DNA of 64,000 nt from Combretum micranthum (GCA_024138025.1 JAMXBD010000013.1:1736001-1800000); one strand, 5' to 3'; positions 14,401 through 25,890 are shown, counted from the first letter of the stretch. Notes: generated by a model from the letters alone, not told the origin. Numbers and translations are program-made.

Positions 14401-15372
14401 AAAGCTGTTGGCTGTCAAGTATATAAACAAATATTAGTCTATGTTCTGTGCTCAAGCTTTATTTCATGTTATACAGCCATGCATATAAGCTATCGTCTTG
14501 TGCGTATCTCTAGTATAGTATCTTGGAACTTTGCTATCACAACTCTAGTTCTCTGTTTCCATGATGGAATCACATTAATGTATAATTTATGTTTTGTTAA
14601 ATTAATAAAATTAGGTAATGTGTTAGTGGCATCTAGTATTTCTGTTGTCTTTTGTTTATATTCCTACAGTTATAACGAGTCCTTACCTAATCCTGTGGAA
14701 GGAATTGCTAATTCAATATGACTTTCTAAATGAAGATAGATGAAAGGGATAGGGAAAGGGAGAAAGCAGCCCTTTTGAAAGATGACATGGATCCAAATGC
14801 AGCTAAAAGGAGGAAATTGAAAAGGGAGCATCTGCCTTCAGAGCCAGGTGAATACTCACCAGTCGCCCCACCTCCCCCACTGACTATTAGCATGTCACAA
14901 TCCTATGATGGGAGGGAGAGGATAGAGCGGAAGGGGGGTATGAGCCAGCGTCCTGGTTACATGGATGAACCAGGTCCAAGGATGCATGGGAAAGACATAG
15001 CAAACAAGTTGACCCGGCGAGATGCTGATCCGTATCCTCAAAAGTTAAAGTTTTAAGTCGACATTCATTAATGTCTTCCATAATTACACGCACATGCAAA
15101 TACTATCATGTATGATATGCAGGAAGGCATTTGTGTCCATACTTAAACCTCACATATAATTAGTGCATCTTTGTTTCACAACTGCTTGTGTCTTTATATG
15201 TATTTTCTCACATAATCCGTGGTAGAGCACTTTCTTCTTTTGTTTGTAATCTGTTAAATTGTCTGAACTTTCCTATGTGATTCTTTTCCTTAACCTGAGA
15301 AGTATATATGAGCGAGAATGGGATGATGAAAAGAGGCAAAGAGCTGAACAGAAACGGAGACATCGCAAGTAG
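742..15372 (+). CDS. THO2: THO complex subunit 2 (THO2/THOC2), 3' part, 14 exons, with a 1-nt frameshift in the penultimate large exon
   Basis: THO2 is the large scaffold of the nuclear THO/TREX complex. It couples transcription to mRNP assembly and export, and in plants also supports small-RNA precursor handling. Proposed exons are 742-869, 3935-4031, 4126-4254, 5076-5179, 6377-6557, 6701-6867, 7059-7665, 7895-7999, 11054-11209, 11294-11374, 11449-11901, 13127-14270, 14736-15031 and 15303-15372 (TAG). All introns are GT...AG and phases match at each junction. Diagnostic peptides are DILEYVVIERLAQGGREKLK (exon 1), ENLTEEQLDAMAGSETL (exon 3), PATAYAQLIPSLDELVHTYH (exon 5) and NSLSPDLYATFWGLTLYDLY (exon 7). 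The visible part encodes about 1,238 aa. Plant THO2 is about 1,800 aa, so roughly 570 N-terminal residues lie upstream. The tail is Arg/Asp/Glu/Ser-rich and ends in a basic run (KRQRAEQKRRHRK). Family assignment is very secure. Exact edges of the 14736 and 15303 exons are my inference from phase. Confidence 0.93.
870..3934 (+). other. Long THO2 intron (3.07 kb)
   Basis: Bounded by TT|GTATGT and TTCAG|GTGCAAG. Contents: an 84-codon open stretch at 2188-2442 of unknown origin, a (CT)n microsatellite at 2602-2641, a two-copy 21-bp tandem repeat near 3012-3053, and an AT-rich remainder. Confidence 0.75.
2602..2641. repeat. (CT)n microsatellite
   Basis: About 19-20 uninterrupted CT repeats inside the long THO2 intron, preceded by a C-rich stretch. 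Likely length-polymorphic. Confidence 0.95.
4724..4965. repeat. Diverged tandem duplication in THO2 intron, period about 143 bp
   Basis: GTTGCAAATTTAGTTTTGAA occurs at 4724 and again at 4867. Each is followed by similar text ending GGCAAATCTTTGGATGGTG. Two diverged copies lie between exons 3 and 4. Confidence 0.75.
7059..7665 (+). CDS. THO2: THO2 exon 7, conserved core with coiled coil
   Basis: This is the longest exon of the conserved core, about 202 codons, entered in phase 2 from GT at 6868 and left at AAG|GTAATC. It encodes the LYATFWGLTLYDLYVPKSRY block. A strongly helical charged segment follows (KKEKERIQESLDRLTSELQK), fitting a coiled coil. Next come a Cys-rich stretch (FLQRCIFPRCTFSMPDAVYC) and a helical repeat ending GRLGRFLYETLKTAYYW. 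These are hallmark THO2 sequences and lie in the region that packs against other THO subunits in known THO structures. Confidence 0.93.
8417..8449. repeat. Poly-G homopolymer, 33 bases
   Basis: An unbroken run of 33 G on the + strand, flanked by GAGAAA and TGTTTGTGG, in an otherwise AT-rich intron. It could form G-quadruplex in the non-template strand or nascent RNA. Its exact length is doubtful because such runs are error-prone in sequencing. Confidence 0.9.
10496..10925. repeat. Diverged two-copy tandem duplication, period about 225 bp
   Basis: Copy 1 (about 10,496-10,720) and copy 2 (about 10,721-10,925) share ordered blocks: TTGCATTT...CACTG, GAGTGCAAG/GATGCAAG, CGGAGTTTT, TAGTATTGTCTG/TAGTACTGTCTG, TTGGAGTGCTTTG/TTGGACTGCTTTG, AATCCTGGAT and TGGAATTT. 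The divergence indicates an old duplication. Confidence 0.75.
11449..11901 (+). CDS. THO2: THO2 exon 11, start of the disordered tail
   Basis: The 453-bp exon opens with PSWVTDEEFGMGYLELK, the last well-conserved block of the folded part. It then becomes Ser/Gly/Gln/Lys-rich with no predicted fold. It ends GAG|GTATAA and joins CTGAAGGCT of the next exon in phase. This marks the change from structured scaffold to flexible C-terminal tail. Confidence 0.9.
11902..13126 (+). other. THO2 intron with possible MITE-like sequence
   Basis: Between GAG|GTATAA and GACAG|CTGAAG. The 12,340-12,680 part has GGAATGGAATGAATT-type text and a segment resembling the ends of small plant transposons (AAGGGTGCTTCCAAACATGG). 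I could not define both ends, so no element is called. Confidence 0.5.
13127..14270 (+). CDS. THO2: THO2 exon 12, RD/RE/RS-like tail, contains a +1 frameshift near 14,166
   Basis: This exon encodes the low-complexity, charged C-terminal tail: many DR, ER, DRDR and RS steps, a basic nuclear-targeting-like KRRKG, and a proline run (PPPPPLPPH). The frame entered from exon 11 stays open to HEDRERTTI and then meets TGA at about 14,174-14,176. The THO2-type continuation (RRSEEAIVAQEDAKRRRED) is in the next frame. The exon is 1,144 bp, and removing one base gives 1,143, exactly in phase with both neighbours. So there is one extra base in GAGCGAACGACGATC. If real, the protein loses about 155 C-terminal residues. 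If an assembly error, the gene is intact. Confidence 0.85.
14736..15031 (+). CDS. THO2: THO2 exon 13
   Basis: Encodes IDERDREREKAALLKDDMD, then KRRKLKREHLPSEPGEYSP, a proline patch and RMHGKDIANKLTRRDADP. The start at 14736 (after ATGAAG) is chosen because it keeps K|IDERDRERE in frame with exon 12 read in the shifted frame. The end at 15031 precedes GTATCC. The motif KRRKLKREHLPS is characteristic of plant THO2 tails. Confidence 0.8.
15303..15372 (+). CDS. THO2: THO2 last exon with stop codon
   Basis: A 70-bp terminal exon encodes IYEREWDDEKRQRAEQKRRH followed by RK and TAG at 15370-15372. The acceptor is GAGAAG at 15297-15302. It joins the previous exon through a split Pro codon (CC+T). 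Confidence 0.8.
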
Positions 15373-15712
15373 ACAAGGCACTAGCAATTTGCTTCAGAAG
15401 TTTTGAAGAAGATGAAGCAGTGATAGATTTTAGTTTCATATGTTGATGCTAGAGAAGATCCTAATGTAAAATTTGAGGGAAATTCCCTTGATTATGGCAT
15501 GCATTTGTGCTGCTTTTTTGGCTGGTGGATTCTTGTTGCTGCTTTGAATGTATGGTAATTAATAGGTCAATGTCTTCTGACAGGGCAAGCGGCTTTCTTG
15601 TTTTTGTATTGTGTACTTGTATATAATTCTGATGTACAATTATCTCATAGTTGCTCGTAACATTGCGTTTCCCTATAAAAAGAAGGGGAATAGAAAATAC
15701 TTGAGGTAGTGT
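15373..15712 (+). other. THO2 3' untranslated region and downstream flank
   Basis: T-rich sequence after the THO2 stop with no open frame of interest. Transcript end is expected within this stretch, but I cannot fix a cleavage site. A repeat-like sequence begins at about 15,713. Confidence 0.45.
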
Positions 15713-16045
15713 TAGGGCTGTAAACAAGTTGATCCAGGGAATTATAGTGCTGATTTCGACCTCAAGTTAAAATTTTAATGTTAAAGCCTGTACTAAGAAT
15801 TTTGAGCTCAACCTGATTAAATTTGAATTTATTTATTTTTTGCATTAGCAATCCAATTCAGCTAAAATGTGACTGAAAATTACGGATCAACTCAATTAGA
15901 TTCGCGGGTTGGTCGAGCTAAAGATTATGAGGGCTGAGCTTCAACTACTCGACTGGTTCAAGTTCAGCTCAAACTGTTATCGGTGGAAATCTTGTAAATA
16001 TTGAACTGAATTCAATTAGTTTGGGTTCATTGATAACCTTGGGAG
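15713..16045. mobile_element. Possible hAT-type MITE fragment
   Basis: Begins TAGGGCTGTAAACAAGTTGA, the start typical of plant hAT-derived repeats (TAGGGCTGTAAAC). Degenerate text of the GAGCTCAACCTG and GGTCGAGCTAAAG type follows. A matching right end and 8-bp target duplication were not found. Confidence 0.4.
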
Positions 16046-16474
16046 ATGACATGCAATATATCGAGAAAAATTTTGCAAACTGGTCATCCGGTTGAGTGCC
16101 AAAAAGAAGGAAAGATCTTTTCTTTTATTTAATGGCATTTTTTTCTTCCACCAAACTGCTTGTAAGCATGGTCACAAGAACATGTTAAATGGTAGATTGC
16201 ACATAAATTTATGGCCTTGTAATATGGCGATTGTATTGTTGGAAGCTTGGAATAGCTTGTGCCAGGATATGATAAAACCGGAAAATGCCATGGTGAGCCA
16301 TTTTATTATATTCTTGGGATGATGCGTTTCCCCACTTAAGTTTCCCTTGTTTTTTATGACATACCTATAATAAGCGTCCACATTCAACATCGAAGGCCTC
16401 CTCTCTTGGCCCTATGACTGTGACTAAATGTGCAGATGCTAGGGTAGCGGCTAGAGATGCAATTGCAGATGCCT

Positions 16475-16762
16475 ACAGAGACGTGTAGTATGCAGGAATG
16501 GATCTAGAATGTAATTGTGGTCATAGTTTTTATTCTCTTTTCCATGTTTGATAAGGTTTTAAGAAGAAAAAATGATGATGATTTATAATGGGCAATTTGA
16601 TGCAATTGTAATTATCCTCAGAGATGTGTAATATGCGGGAATGGATCTAGAATGTAATTGTGATTATTAGTTTTATTCTCTTTTCCATAATTGTAAAGGT
16701 TTTAAGAAGTTAAAATGATGATGGTTTATTATGGGTAATTTTTACTTTAAAGGGGATTCAAA
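16475..16762. repeat. Tandem duplication, period 144 bp
   Basis: CAGAGACGTGTAGTATGC at 16475 recurs as CAGAGATGTGTAATATGC at 16619. The following GGAATGGATCTAGAATGTAA, TTTTATTCTCTTTTCCAT and GGTTTTAAGAAG blocks are also shared. Two copies with modest divergence. Confidence 0.85.
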
Positions 16763-19194
16763 CTTGTCTATAAAAAGCCATCATTAAGATTATTAATTTT
16801 AATTATTTTTTATCCTATCACCTATTTATTATCTATATTTTTTGTTAAAATTTTTTTGATAAATATCATTTTATACACATTTCATTTCAATATCTTCCAT
16901 CAAATATTCTATTTCAAATGATTCATGTACCAAACGTGTCGTAACAAGATTATTCTAATTTTATTGGTAGAGGAAGTTGTGCTTTCTGCGATATTGGATG
17001 CCTTGCAGTTAGCAGTAAGGGTTAAAGAGTTTTGTGGAAGTGGAGATGAACAATGCAATGATTTATAGGACACTAACCACGAAGACTTGAAGTCTTGAAG
17101 AGCAACTAGAGCCAGTGTCCTACAAGCTAGTAAGAAGTGCTAGTGCTAACCAAGCTGCTAGTACTAGATAGAAAGTGCATCCATTGGACTGAGATAGGAA
17201 CTCTCATCTTCTCTTTTTAATATTTTGTTGTTTGATGCTAGTAATAACTGTTATTTTAATGCTTTAGATGACTTGAACGTTCTAGGAATATTGAATAATA
17301 ATATTAAAAAAAAAAAAAAAACACAAGCAAGATGCATAATGGTGATGTCATGTTATTGTTGTATTTCGATTTATTTTTTTATTAAGTTGATGAGCTTTTG
17401 TTGGCTAAAAGTTCGGCTGGATGTTGAAACTAAAAGGATAAAAAAAGGCTCCATGGGTTCCATATACTAATGGGATCTACTAGGATCAAGTCGCCGACCT
17501 ACCATACCTACTACTTTTTTCGACCTACAACCTATAACTTTGCTACATAACCTACCGCATTTATCGTTTTTTTCGATCTACCACACCTATCACTTTTTAA
17601 ATTAACCTACAACTTTTATGTAAGATCCAACGGTGGATTTTGTATTTTCCTTAGAAGTCGTTTTACACGACTTGACCCAAGTTTTTTGCTAATGTGTAAA
17701 TTCTAATATATATACATATATATAATATGTAAATCACTAATAGTAATTATTTTCTGAAAGCTTCCATTAAACCAATATGGGTGTTGAAATCTAATAGGTA
17801 TTTCCATGTCATGTGTCATGAATTAGCTCATAACACCCAATATTTTTTTTCCTCATTTCTATATAAGCTAATGGAGATAAAGGACATAATTATTTTGGAA
17901 TATGGATCATATTCATTTACTTTTCCTTAATATATGGATCAATTGTTGAGATTATCTCAATTTTTAAGATATCTTATGTCATCATCATGATGCTGTTTTT
18001 TTTTCTTATAATTTTAACCATTGAATACACCTAGTAACATCCTAAATGAATAAATCGAGAAAAATTGGAAGAAAATAAATATAATGATCCATTTTTATTA
18101 CACATGGTAGCATCTATGAGACAAATAAGGAAAAAATAAATAGAAAGATCCATTTTTATTATTCTCACTCAAAGCTCCAGTTATAGCTATGAAATCTTAA
18201 AAAAAAAAAAAAGAGAAAAAAAAATTGAAAGTTCTGATAACAAATTCATTGTTCTTTAGGCCTTCTAGAGACAATTCTATTTGGTCTTTGGTTGAAACGA
18301 CGAAGTATGATAACGAAATTGACATTGCTGGTCCTAGCAGTAAACAAAGAACTCGGATGAAAAGAAAATCTTCATATGGCTGTATTTAGTACTTCATAGG
18401 TATGAAAACTTTGTCCTTAAGATAGTTTCTATAAACATTATTTGGACCATTTACCTCTTCCCATGTCTGTGTTTGGTCAATTTTCCAAAGATGGGAATGA
18501 AGGAAATGGGTGAAAAAGTGAAAAGAATGAAAATGAAATGAATGTTTTTTTGTAAAAAGGAATGAAATATAATTTTTATTCTAGATTTGATAAGAAGATA
18601 TTTCCTTTTTTTTTTTGCCACAGATAAGAAGATATTTCTATTTCTATAATTGGGTTTATCTGTAGAAAGGAAATGAAAAGAAATGGAATTAATAGTGTGC
18701 AAATTTATCTCACTTTTTTTTGATAAATACTATTAAAAGAGTAATTTTGTAACAAATTGCCTCTTGCTTTCACTAATTTCTCTTCAATTTTGGAGAGAGA
18801 GATAAAAAGTGAACTACATATAATGGGTTGGTTTTACTAGAGAGTCAACTTGACCCACAACTAGTGGTTTCCGCATTGGGAACCAGACTGCGAGTGATGG
18901 TAGGAACCGGTTAAAGAACAACCAATTTTGGCTGGTTTGACAGCTTTGTCCTTGAAAACTAGCCAACACATTGGGTCAAGAACCGATTCATGTAATTGGT
19001 GACTTAGTAGATCATAGTCGATTTTGCATAGAAAATTGAACAAAAAAAATGATAAAGGAAAAAAAAAATGTAACTAAGAAATAAATATATTAAGTATTTT
19101 TATGTGAATAGTAAAAATTTATTACTTATTTACAACATTTAAGTGATAAATAATTTTGAAAATATGTCTTATTGGATTTATATAGAATCCTAAT
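16763..19194. other. AT-rich intergenic stretch
   Basis: No supported gene. The 17,495-17,620 part has repeated CGACCTAC/CGATCTACC text, suggesting a short degenerate repeat. The 18,440-18,720 part has GGAATGAAGGAAATGG-type text resembling MITE interiors. The rest is AT-rich without recognisable content. Confidence 0.5.
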
Positions 19195-19207
19195 TAATAT
19201 GAACTCT

Positions 19208-19533
19208 CTTTTTTTTTTTTTTTTATGATCAAAGACTGAAAGGGAGAAAAGGAAAAAGGGAATATACGTCAAAACATTTAACGTGTATGTTTAACGTGGG
19301 ACTTTCATCCTTCAACCTTTCAACACATATACTCACACACTCACTACTGATGTGAGACTAAGAACCCTACAATCGGGATCTCTACTATGCGCTAAGTGCT
19401 CCTACATAGTTTCCGAGTGAGTAACCACGTCGAGCTGTTTTTTTTTTTTTTTTCCCTATCAAAGATTGAAGGGGGGAAGGGGGAAATGGAAAATCCATAT
19501 CAAAACACCTAACACGGTATTTAATGTGGGACC
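19208..19533 (-). mobile_element. Dimeric SINE-like retroposon with poly(A) tails
   Basis: Flanked by the exact 13-bp direct repeat TAATATGAACTCT at 19195-19207 and 19534-19546. On the minus strand the insert starts GGTCCCACATTAAATACC and ends in an A-run next to the second repeat. It contains two related monomers, each with GTCCCACRTTAAA near its start, a TTCAATCTTTGAT/TTCAGTCTTTGATC block and an A-tract. Flanking repeat plus terminal poly(A) indicates LINE-driven retroposition. I could not find convincing pol III A and B boxes, so the SINE family is not named. Confidence 0.7.
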
Positions 19534-20127
19534 TAATATGAACTCTTGTTTCTTTGCAATGTGAAACTTCTTTGTATTTTGAGTATTTTGTAGTCTTACA
19601 TTGCTAATTTTACAACTAAAAGTTGATATACTTAAGTATAAATGTCATAATATGAAAATATTTTCACCCATATTCTGTTTGTCTTTCCCTTCCCAATTCC
19701 ATATTATACTTAAACTGTCACAAACACAATTTCCTTCTATTTCCGTTAAATTGTTTCCATTTTCGCCCATTAAAAGCCTAGTCTCCCAACGAGCATTCCT
19801 GTCTTATTTCTGTGATGTCACATTTCTTTTTTTTTAATCCTTTTTAAATAATGTTTTTGCCTTTTTTTCTTCTCTCTCCGTCTCATCGTGTCTCTTTCTT
19901 TTTCTTATTTTCTCCTTTTCTTCTCTTGATTTTTCTCTCCTATTCACACTTATGTGTGTGTATATACATATATAAGTAAGTATTTTCTGGTAAATGAAAA
20001 TTTTGACAATTAATTATTAGCTCATTTCCCTTTTAAGTAAAGCTAATGAATCACAATTTGTGTGAATTAAAATTCATGTCCTTATACATATAAGTTGCCA
20101 TTCAATAATTTATCTTCAATTTTTGTT

Positions 20128-20303
20128 ATAAATAGTCTTATCTTGAAAATATTACATGTACAATTATCATCTCTTTATAATAAAGATAAATAAATATTAT
20201 AGATATTTTATTTTTACTCTAATAGTTATTTATTTTATTTTTTATTTCAAGTGAATATTTTAATACGTATTACAACTTTATTATATTTTTATTGAATTAG
20301 AAA
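20128..20303. mobile_element. MITE-like repeat, family M, partial copy
   Basis: Shares ordered blocks with 29,931-30,303 and with the reverse complement of 43,861-44,196: TATCTTGAAAATATTAC, ATAATAAAGATA, ATTATAGATATT, TAATAGTTATTTATTTTATT and ATTACAACTTTATTATATTT. The left part seen in the other copies is missing. Confidence 0.6.
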
Positions 20304-22197
20304 TGAGATGTATATGTTTTAAATCTTTGATAAGTAAGTCGCAAAAAACTTAAACCTCAAAAGACATCAGACTATATATAAATTAGGGAGCCCTTCTCTT
20401 GTGAGAAAAATTCAATGAATATTATATGTTATATATACGTATAATGTATAAATACTAATAAAATTATAATATATATATATATATATATCATGTTTAAATT
20501 AAATTATGATGATAATAGTTTTGAAAACTGCCAATTTCAGTGAGATATGTATGGCCAATAATCTTACAGTGGCATGAATAGTGCTATTCTAGGTGGGATG
20601 GATTGGATCTAACAAATAAAAAATATTATTGATACAATGTAGATAAAAATTAGCAATAAATGCGTCATAACATCTACTATAAATATGATAAAATCAATAC
20701 TTTAGGCTCAACGGGATTGGCTTCAAAGGCTATTCAGAATCCTAAAAAATAACATTTCCATGCTTTGAACGGGGAATCTAATTTTGTTTTGAATTTTGGC
20801 CTTCCATCATGGACCGCCCGCCTCATTCTGTGACCAGCAATCTAAAGTCCTCACAGGCCACAGGCAAAGCCGAAAACGACCTTTCAGTTGAATTTTATAT
20901 AGGAAAAATGATGACCTATATCTTCTTAGATAAAGTGACCACTGATTTCGATTGGACCGGAGGAAGGAATCAGAAGTATGACTAGATTGATCATGCCCGA
21001 CATGAGAACACCCCGAAGACATGGGGCTAATAACATGGGTTATGCTTTATATTTTTAATAGCATGGGTTATGCCACATTGCTCCTTTCTCTAAAGGCCGT
21101 ATCAGCATGCTGGAATTCGATATCCAGGAATCTTGCTTCATGCCAAAATAGCACTTAAAAAAGTTATTAAAATATAAATAAAATGAAAATAATTACTAAA
21201 ATCTCGTATATCTCGTTTGTAAGATGGGATATGAAGTTTGTATACCGTATTCATAGACATGGTAAATGGACAGCGACACGTGTGGGCCGGGACGTGAGTT
21301 GCGAACCTAGCGCAGCATGTACGACACACGAAGAATAAAGATAAAAGCACGAGCATTTGTGGGTTGGAATGCGGCACGAGAGGCACGTGAAATAAGTGGG
21401 CTGGCGCAACATAGCACGACATACAAGGCATGTGAACCAGCACGTTGGCCTTTTTAAAAAAAATAATATAAAAATAATGATTTATTTTTTTTAATTTACT
21501 ATAAATTGTATTTAAATAAATTATTTTTTATTATTTAACTAAATATATCTTCTTAAAAATAAAATATATTTAGTATATTTTATTTTTTTTTTAAAAATGA
21601 TTTCAATTGTATTACTATTAACATATTAACTTCAATTTTTTTAGGAAATAAAAAGATGAAATTATCAAATAATATTATAATAGCAATTGATTTATATTAA
21701 ATGTTAAACTTGCTTAATTAATTTATTTACTGTAATAATAAATTATTAAATAAATTAAATTAATAAATGCATTGGGATGGGTGGAAAATTAAATTTTATT
21801 AGTGACATTTTTTAACTACAAAAATATTAGAAGAATACTACTACAAAAAAAAGGTTATCAATTGTACACCCTCCGAGGAACATCCTTTAGTCTTGCCCCA
21901 CTGTTCTATCTATGTTTGTTGCTACAAATTTGGTGATGATAATGACTCCCTAGATCTCAAGCCGTTGTCTCTGGGCCACCAAAAGTATGGATCTATTTGC
22001 TTCCTGCTAAAGACATTAGACTAATCTTTTAAGCACACACATGCTTCAACAATGATATCTCTTAAAGGAGGAACACATTAAGTATACCGATCAAAATGGC
22101 CCTACCCTAATCAAAATGGAGGCGAAAGTGTAAATAATGGTGATTGGGATATGAAGAACACATTACTTCGAATATGTGGTGCTCCTATTTGTGTAGG
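20304..22197. other. AT-rich intergenic stretch with degenerate repeat text
   Basis: A GC-richer patch at about 20,810-21,020 has no recognisable coding content. At 21,240-21,450 the sequence is rich in CACG/GCACGA steps, like decayed plant hAT-type repeats. 21,460-21,840 is very AT-rich. 21,840-22,197 may be further decayed retroelement sequence but could not be assigned. Confidence 0.45.
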
Positions 22198-23450
22198 TTA
22201 CTCAATAGTAACATGCATACAATTATAAGCAGCATTATTTTGTAATTGAATCAAGTAAAGACCATTAGACATCATACCATAACCAATAATTTCAGATTTA
22301 TTAGATAAACTAAAACCAGAATCTGAAAAATTAAAGGAAAAACCCAAAGGTACTAGTCTTGAAATAGATTTCAAATTCCTAGAGAAATTTGGAACATAAA
22401 AGGTCTTTTCCAAATGCAAAATAAAACCGCTGCTTAAAACTAAACTGCAAGTGCCAATGGCTTCCACATGTGAACTCATCTTGCTTCCTGAATAGATGTA
22501 TTGTTCACTTCCCATCGGCTTCCTTAGGTTTTGCATACCTTGCAAGGTATTAGAAACATGGATTGTAGAACTAGAATCAATCCACTAAGTGTTATGATTA
22601 ACATTGACCATATTAGATTCATAAAAAACAAATGAAAATGAAGTACCTTTCTTGTCGAGCCAGTTCTTAAACTTAGAACAGTCTTTCTTCATATGCCCTT
22701 TCTTCTTATAGAAGAAACACTTTGACTCTTTCTTTATGACTGGCTGAGGAGGAATTTTGCTTTTTACCTTATTCTTGGCATCATTCTGCCTTTAGTTTCT
22801 AGGAACATTAAGTTTATCCTTTTACCCTCTTCCATCATCAACCTTTCCTCTTCTTGCACATACATGGTCAACAGTTCATTAATCAGCCACTTGTCCTTAT
22901 GTGTTTTTATAAGAGATTTTGAAAGGATCATATTGTTGGGGTATATGCATAGAATGTAGTCCACCAGGAAAGATTCTGACATGGTAACCTCTAAGACTTT
23001 TAGCTAAGCCGCTATGTCCTTCATGCGCATGATATGATCACGCACACCTCTTATCTTGGTAAGCTTCATGGATGATAACTGAATAATCAAGGTGCTGGCA
23101 AGGGCCTTGTCATATGTAGCAAATTGCTTATTAATGGCTTTCAAAAGATCCTTGATCTGATCATGCTGTTCAACAGAACCACGAATACCAGTAGGTATTT
23201 TGGTCTTTATGAACATCATGGAGAGGCGATCAAATCTCTCCCATTTTTCATAAAGAGCAATAGCATCTTGAGTGCTAGTTTCAATAATACTTGGTGGCTC
23301 ATATTCCCTAATAGCATAATCTATATCCATCCAGCCTAAATGGAGGAGAATTCTTTCCTTCCACACCTTGTAGTTGTCACTCTTTAATTCAAGAATTTCA
23401 CATTTAATATCAGAAATGTTTGCAGTTTCAATAGTTGTAAAGTTTAAACG
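22198..23450 (-). pseudogene. Copia gag-protease remnant
   Basis: On the minus strand the order is gag N-terminal text (DNYKVWKERILLHLGWMDID), a UBN2-type gag core (KWERFDRLSMMFIKTKIP; QLSSMKLTKIRGVRDHIMRM), a zinc-knuckle-like CFFYKKKGHMKKDC at about 22,680-22,720, a protease region with IDSSSTIHVSNT where active elements have DSG, and LEKTFYVPNFSRNLKSISRL. Frameshifts separate the pieces. No integrase, reverse transcriptase or recognisable LTR follows, so only the 5' third of a Copia polyprotein remains. Confidence 0.8.
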
Positions 23451-25037
23451 TATATTCTTATTATTAATAATTTGGGATCAATAATAATTCATGCTTTACC
23501 AATGTAAATCATGTTTTAGTCCATGAATCTAGTGACATAAAACTTACCTGTGGGCTAAAATCCTACTCAATAAGATTCATCTCTAGCTTTATGATAAAAC
23601 TATCGAATTATGTTCCTTTTCTTAATTCCCATGGGTAGATTAAGAAATATAATCCTATATTTCATCCTATTTAACCATACAAATATAACAAAATTCCTAT
23701 GGGTAGATTCTATTATGATTAACTACAATTAATGTTTTAATGTGATCTTAAAACTAAATAATCCTAATTAATTAGGGATGCCGTAGCTACTCCCAATTAA
23801 ATTAAATTATGTTGATCACCTAATATTAATTCTTCATAAAGAACTAAATGGTTGAATAAATTCCTAAATAATGCAAATGAATTGAATAATTACGCATAGT
23901 TATTATTTCACATAATATTGCATGTACAACAATCGTTTATTCATACATACAAATTTCGAGAAATAAACAAATAATATATGCATACAATTATTCAATAGTT
24001 AAATCATATATGCTCTTTAATCACTAATTTTAATGTGCATAAATTATTCAACTTAGTATTGCATGCTTAAATAAATACCAAAATTAAACATACAATTCAT
24101 CAAAATAAATAAATAATTCAAACACATTACAATTAATTAAAGAACTCATAATTAATCTTAAGCAATTATTTATGCTAAATAACATAATTTAGTTATTTAA
24201 TATATGTATAATTATTACCAAATATGATATGAACCTGGCCAACCTATGACGAAACCCAATATCTAAATTTGGCTATTGATCCCAAGATCATTCAAGATCG
24301 AATGAAAACCTTGACCCATTGCTTATATGTAAGCAAGAACCTTGGTATAGTATAGATGCCACAACTAGTGATGAAGATCCGATTGATAAGTCGAAGTTTG
24401 AACATCGTAGATTAACCGATAAGTTCAAAATGAATTCACTTAGGAATTCAAAAGAGAAAACTCTCAAATGTCATTTATCAAAAGATATATCTTTGTTTAC
24501 AACCCAAAGGATATTATATATATATATATATAGACTAAAACAAGAAATATGAAAAGACATAAAAAATAAAACTGACGTCTAAAAGAAAGCTAGTGGCTAA
24601 AAGATATAGCTATATTTACAACCCAAAGGATATATAGAGACTAAAACAGGAAATACAAAAAGACAAAAAATAAAATTAGCATCCAAAAGAAAGCTGGTGG
24701 CTTACCTTACACATTGGACAACCTAAATACAAAACAAGAAAACGAAAATTAATTTCTAAGAGGAGAAGACCGGCGTGTAGAGGGGTATGCCGACGGCCTT
24801 GGTGCCGGCGTACGTGCAAGTACGTGAAATTTTCACAAGTCTGATTCATTTTAAATCTAGGCTGGCAGTGTATACTTCTAGGCCAACAGTGTATAGGTAC
24901 AACAGCCCCAAAACTTGAAATTCTTCAATCTTTTGTGTCCTAAACCATTTTAGAGACTTGCTTAGCACACTTGACTTGTGTTTTAATCATTGGAACTCCA
25001 AACATTGAGTCTCCAATTCCTTGAAATGATTTATTGT
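23451..25037. other. Intergenic, repeat-derived
   Basis: Very AT-rich to about 24,230. At 24,490-24,710 there are two copies of a roughly 110-bp direct repeat, both containing TTTACAACCCAAAGGATAT and AAAGAAAGCT-GTGGCT. GC-rich text near 24,770-24,840 (GCCGACGGCC...GCCGGCG) resembles the LTR text of the 32.8-kb element. It may be a decayed LTR, but its ends were not found. Confidence 0.45.
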
Positions 25038-25890
25038 TAGGGGTGGACACGGATTGGTTTGGTTTTTTTTTCATCCCAAAACCAAACCATTAAATAACGG
25101 TTTGGTTCGGATTATAGATTTTTATACCATTAAATAACGGTTTGGTTCGGTTTGGATTACGGTTTAAATCAAAATTCTAACTAAAAATCTAGTTTTTTTA
25201 TGTTTTTGTAGATTCTTAAATATTTATATCATTTTACAAAGTTGATATTATAAACCATGACAAAATTCTTTATAAATTTATCATACTTTTAATCTATAGT
25301 TCTCTATAAAATCAATTATCCACGAATAAAATACATTCACTAACTATTATATAGTAAGTCATAATTTATTATTTTTAATATAACCATCATTGTCAATTAT
25401 CTACCAATAATTTAGCTAAAATAAAAAATCATCTATAAACCAAATTCATCAATGAATAAAATGATCAGCTGACAAAATATATTAAACAACTAATACATAA
25501 TGAAAGTTTATAACTAAATAAATAAATTTCATACTTTACAAAGTTAAAAGCTATTAAAAAAACAATAGTTCATCATCAATAAAAAATTACATATCATGAG
25601 CTTAAAAAAAATTAAAAAAAGGACAAGTTGATTTTAATTAATATTCATCAAATAATAAATATAAAATAAAATCATATAAACATATAGTAAAATATTATTA
25701 TATTTTTCTAAAACGGTTTGGTTCGGTTTTACGGATTGGTTTGGTTTACCTTCCAAACCAAACCATAAATTTACGGATTGGTTCGGATTTGAAAATTTTC
25801 AAACCAAACCATGAAAAAAACCATATTTTCGGTTTGGATTGATTCGGTTACGGATTGGTTTGGTTCGGTTGGTTTTTTTGCCCACCCCTA
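25038..25890. mobile_element. hAT-type non-autonomous element (MITE), 853 bp
   Basis: Left end TAGGGGTGGACA and right end TGCCCACCCCTA form a 12-bp terminal inverted repeat with one mismatch. Flanks are TTTATTGT (25030-25037) and CTTATTGT (25891-25898), matching at 7 of 8 bases, as for an aged 8-bp hAT target duplication. Subterminal regions carry repeated GGTTTGGTTCGG and GGATTGGTTTGG on both sides, a usual hAT arrangement. The interior is AT-rich and non-coding. Confidence 0.85.

Noticed and set aside
16092..16322. Open frame containing LEAWNSLCQDM, superficially like THO2 (AKAWNSLSPDLY)
   Set aside because: Only about 17 bases match (AAGCTTGGAATAGC) and the surrounding residues do not. 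Judged a chance match, not a THO2 duplicate.
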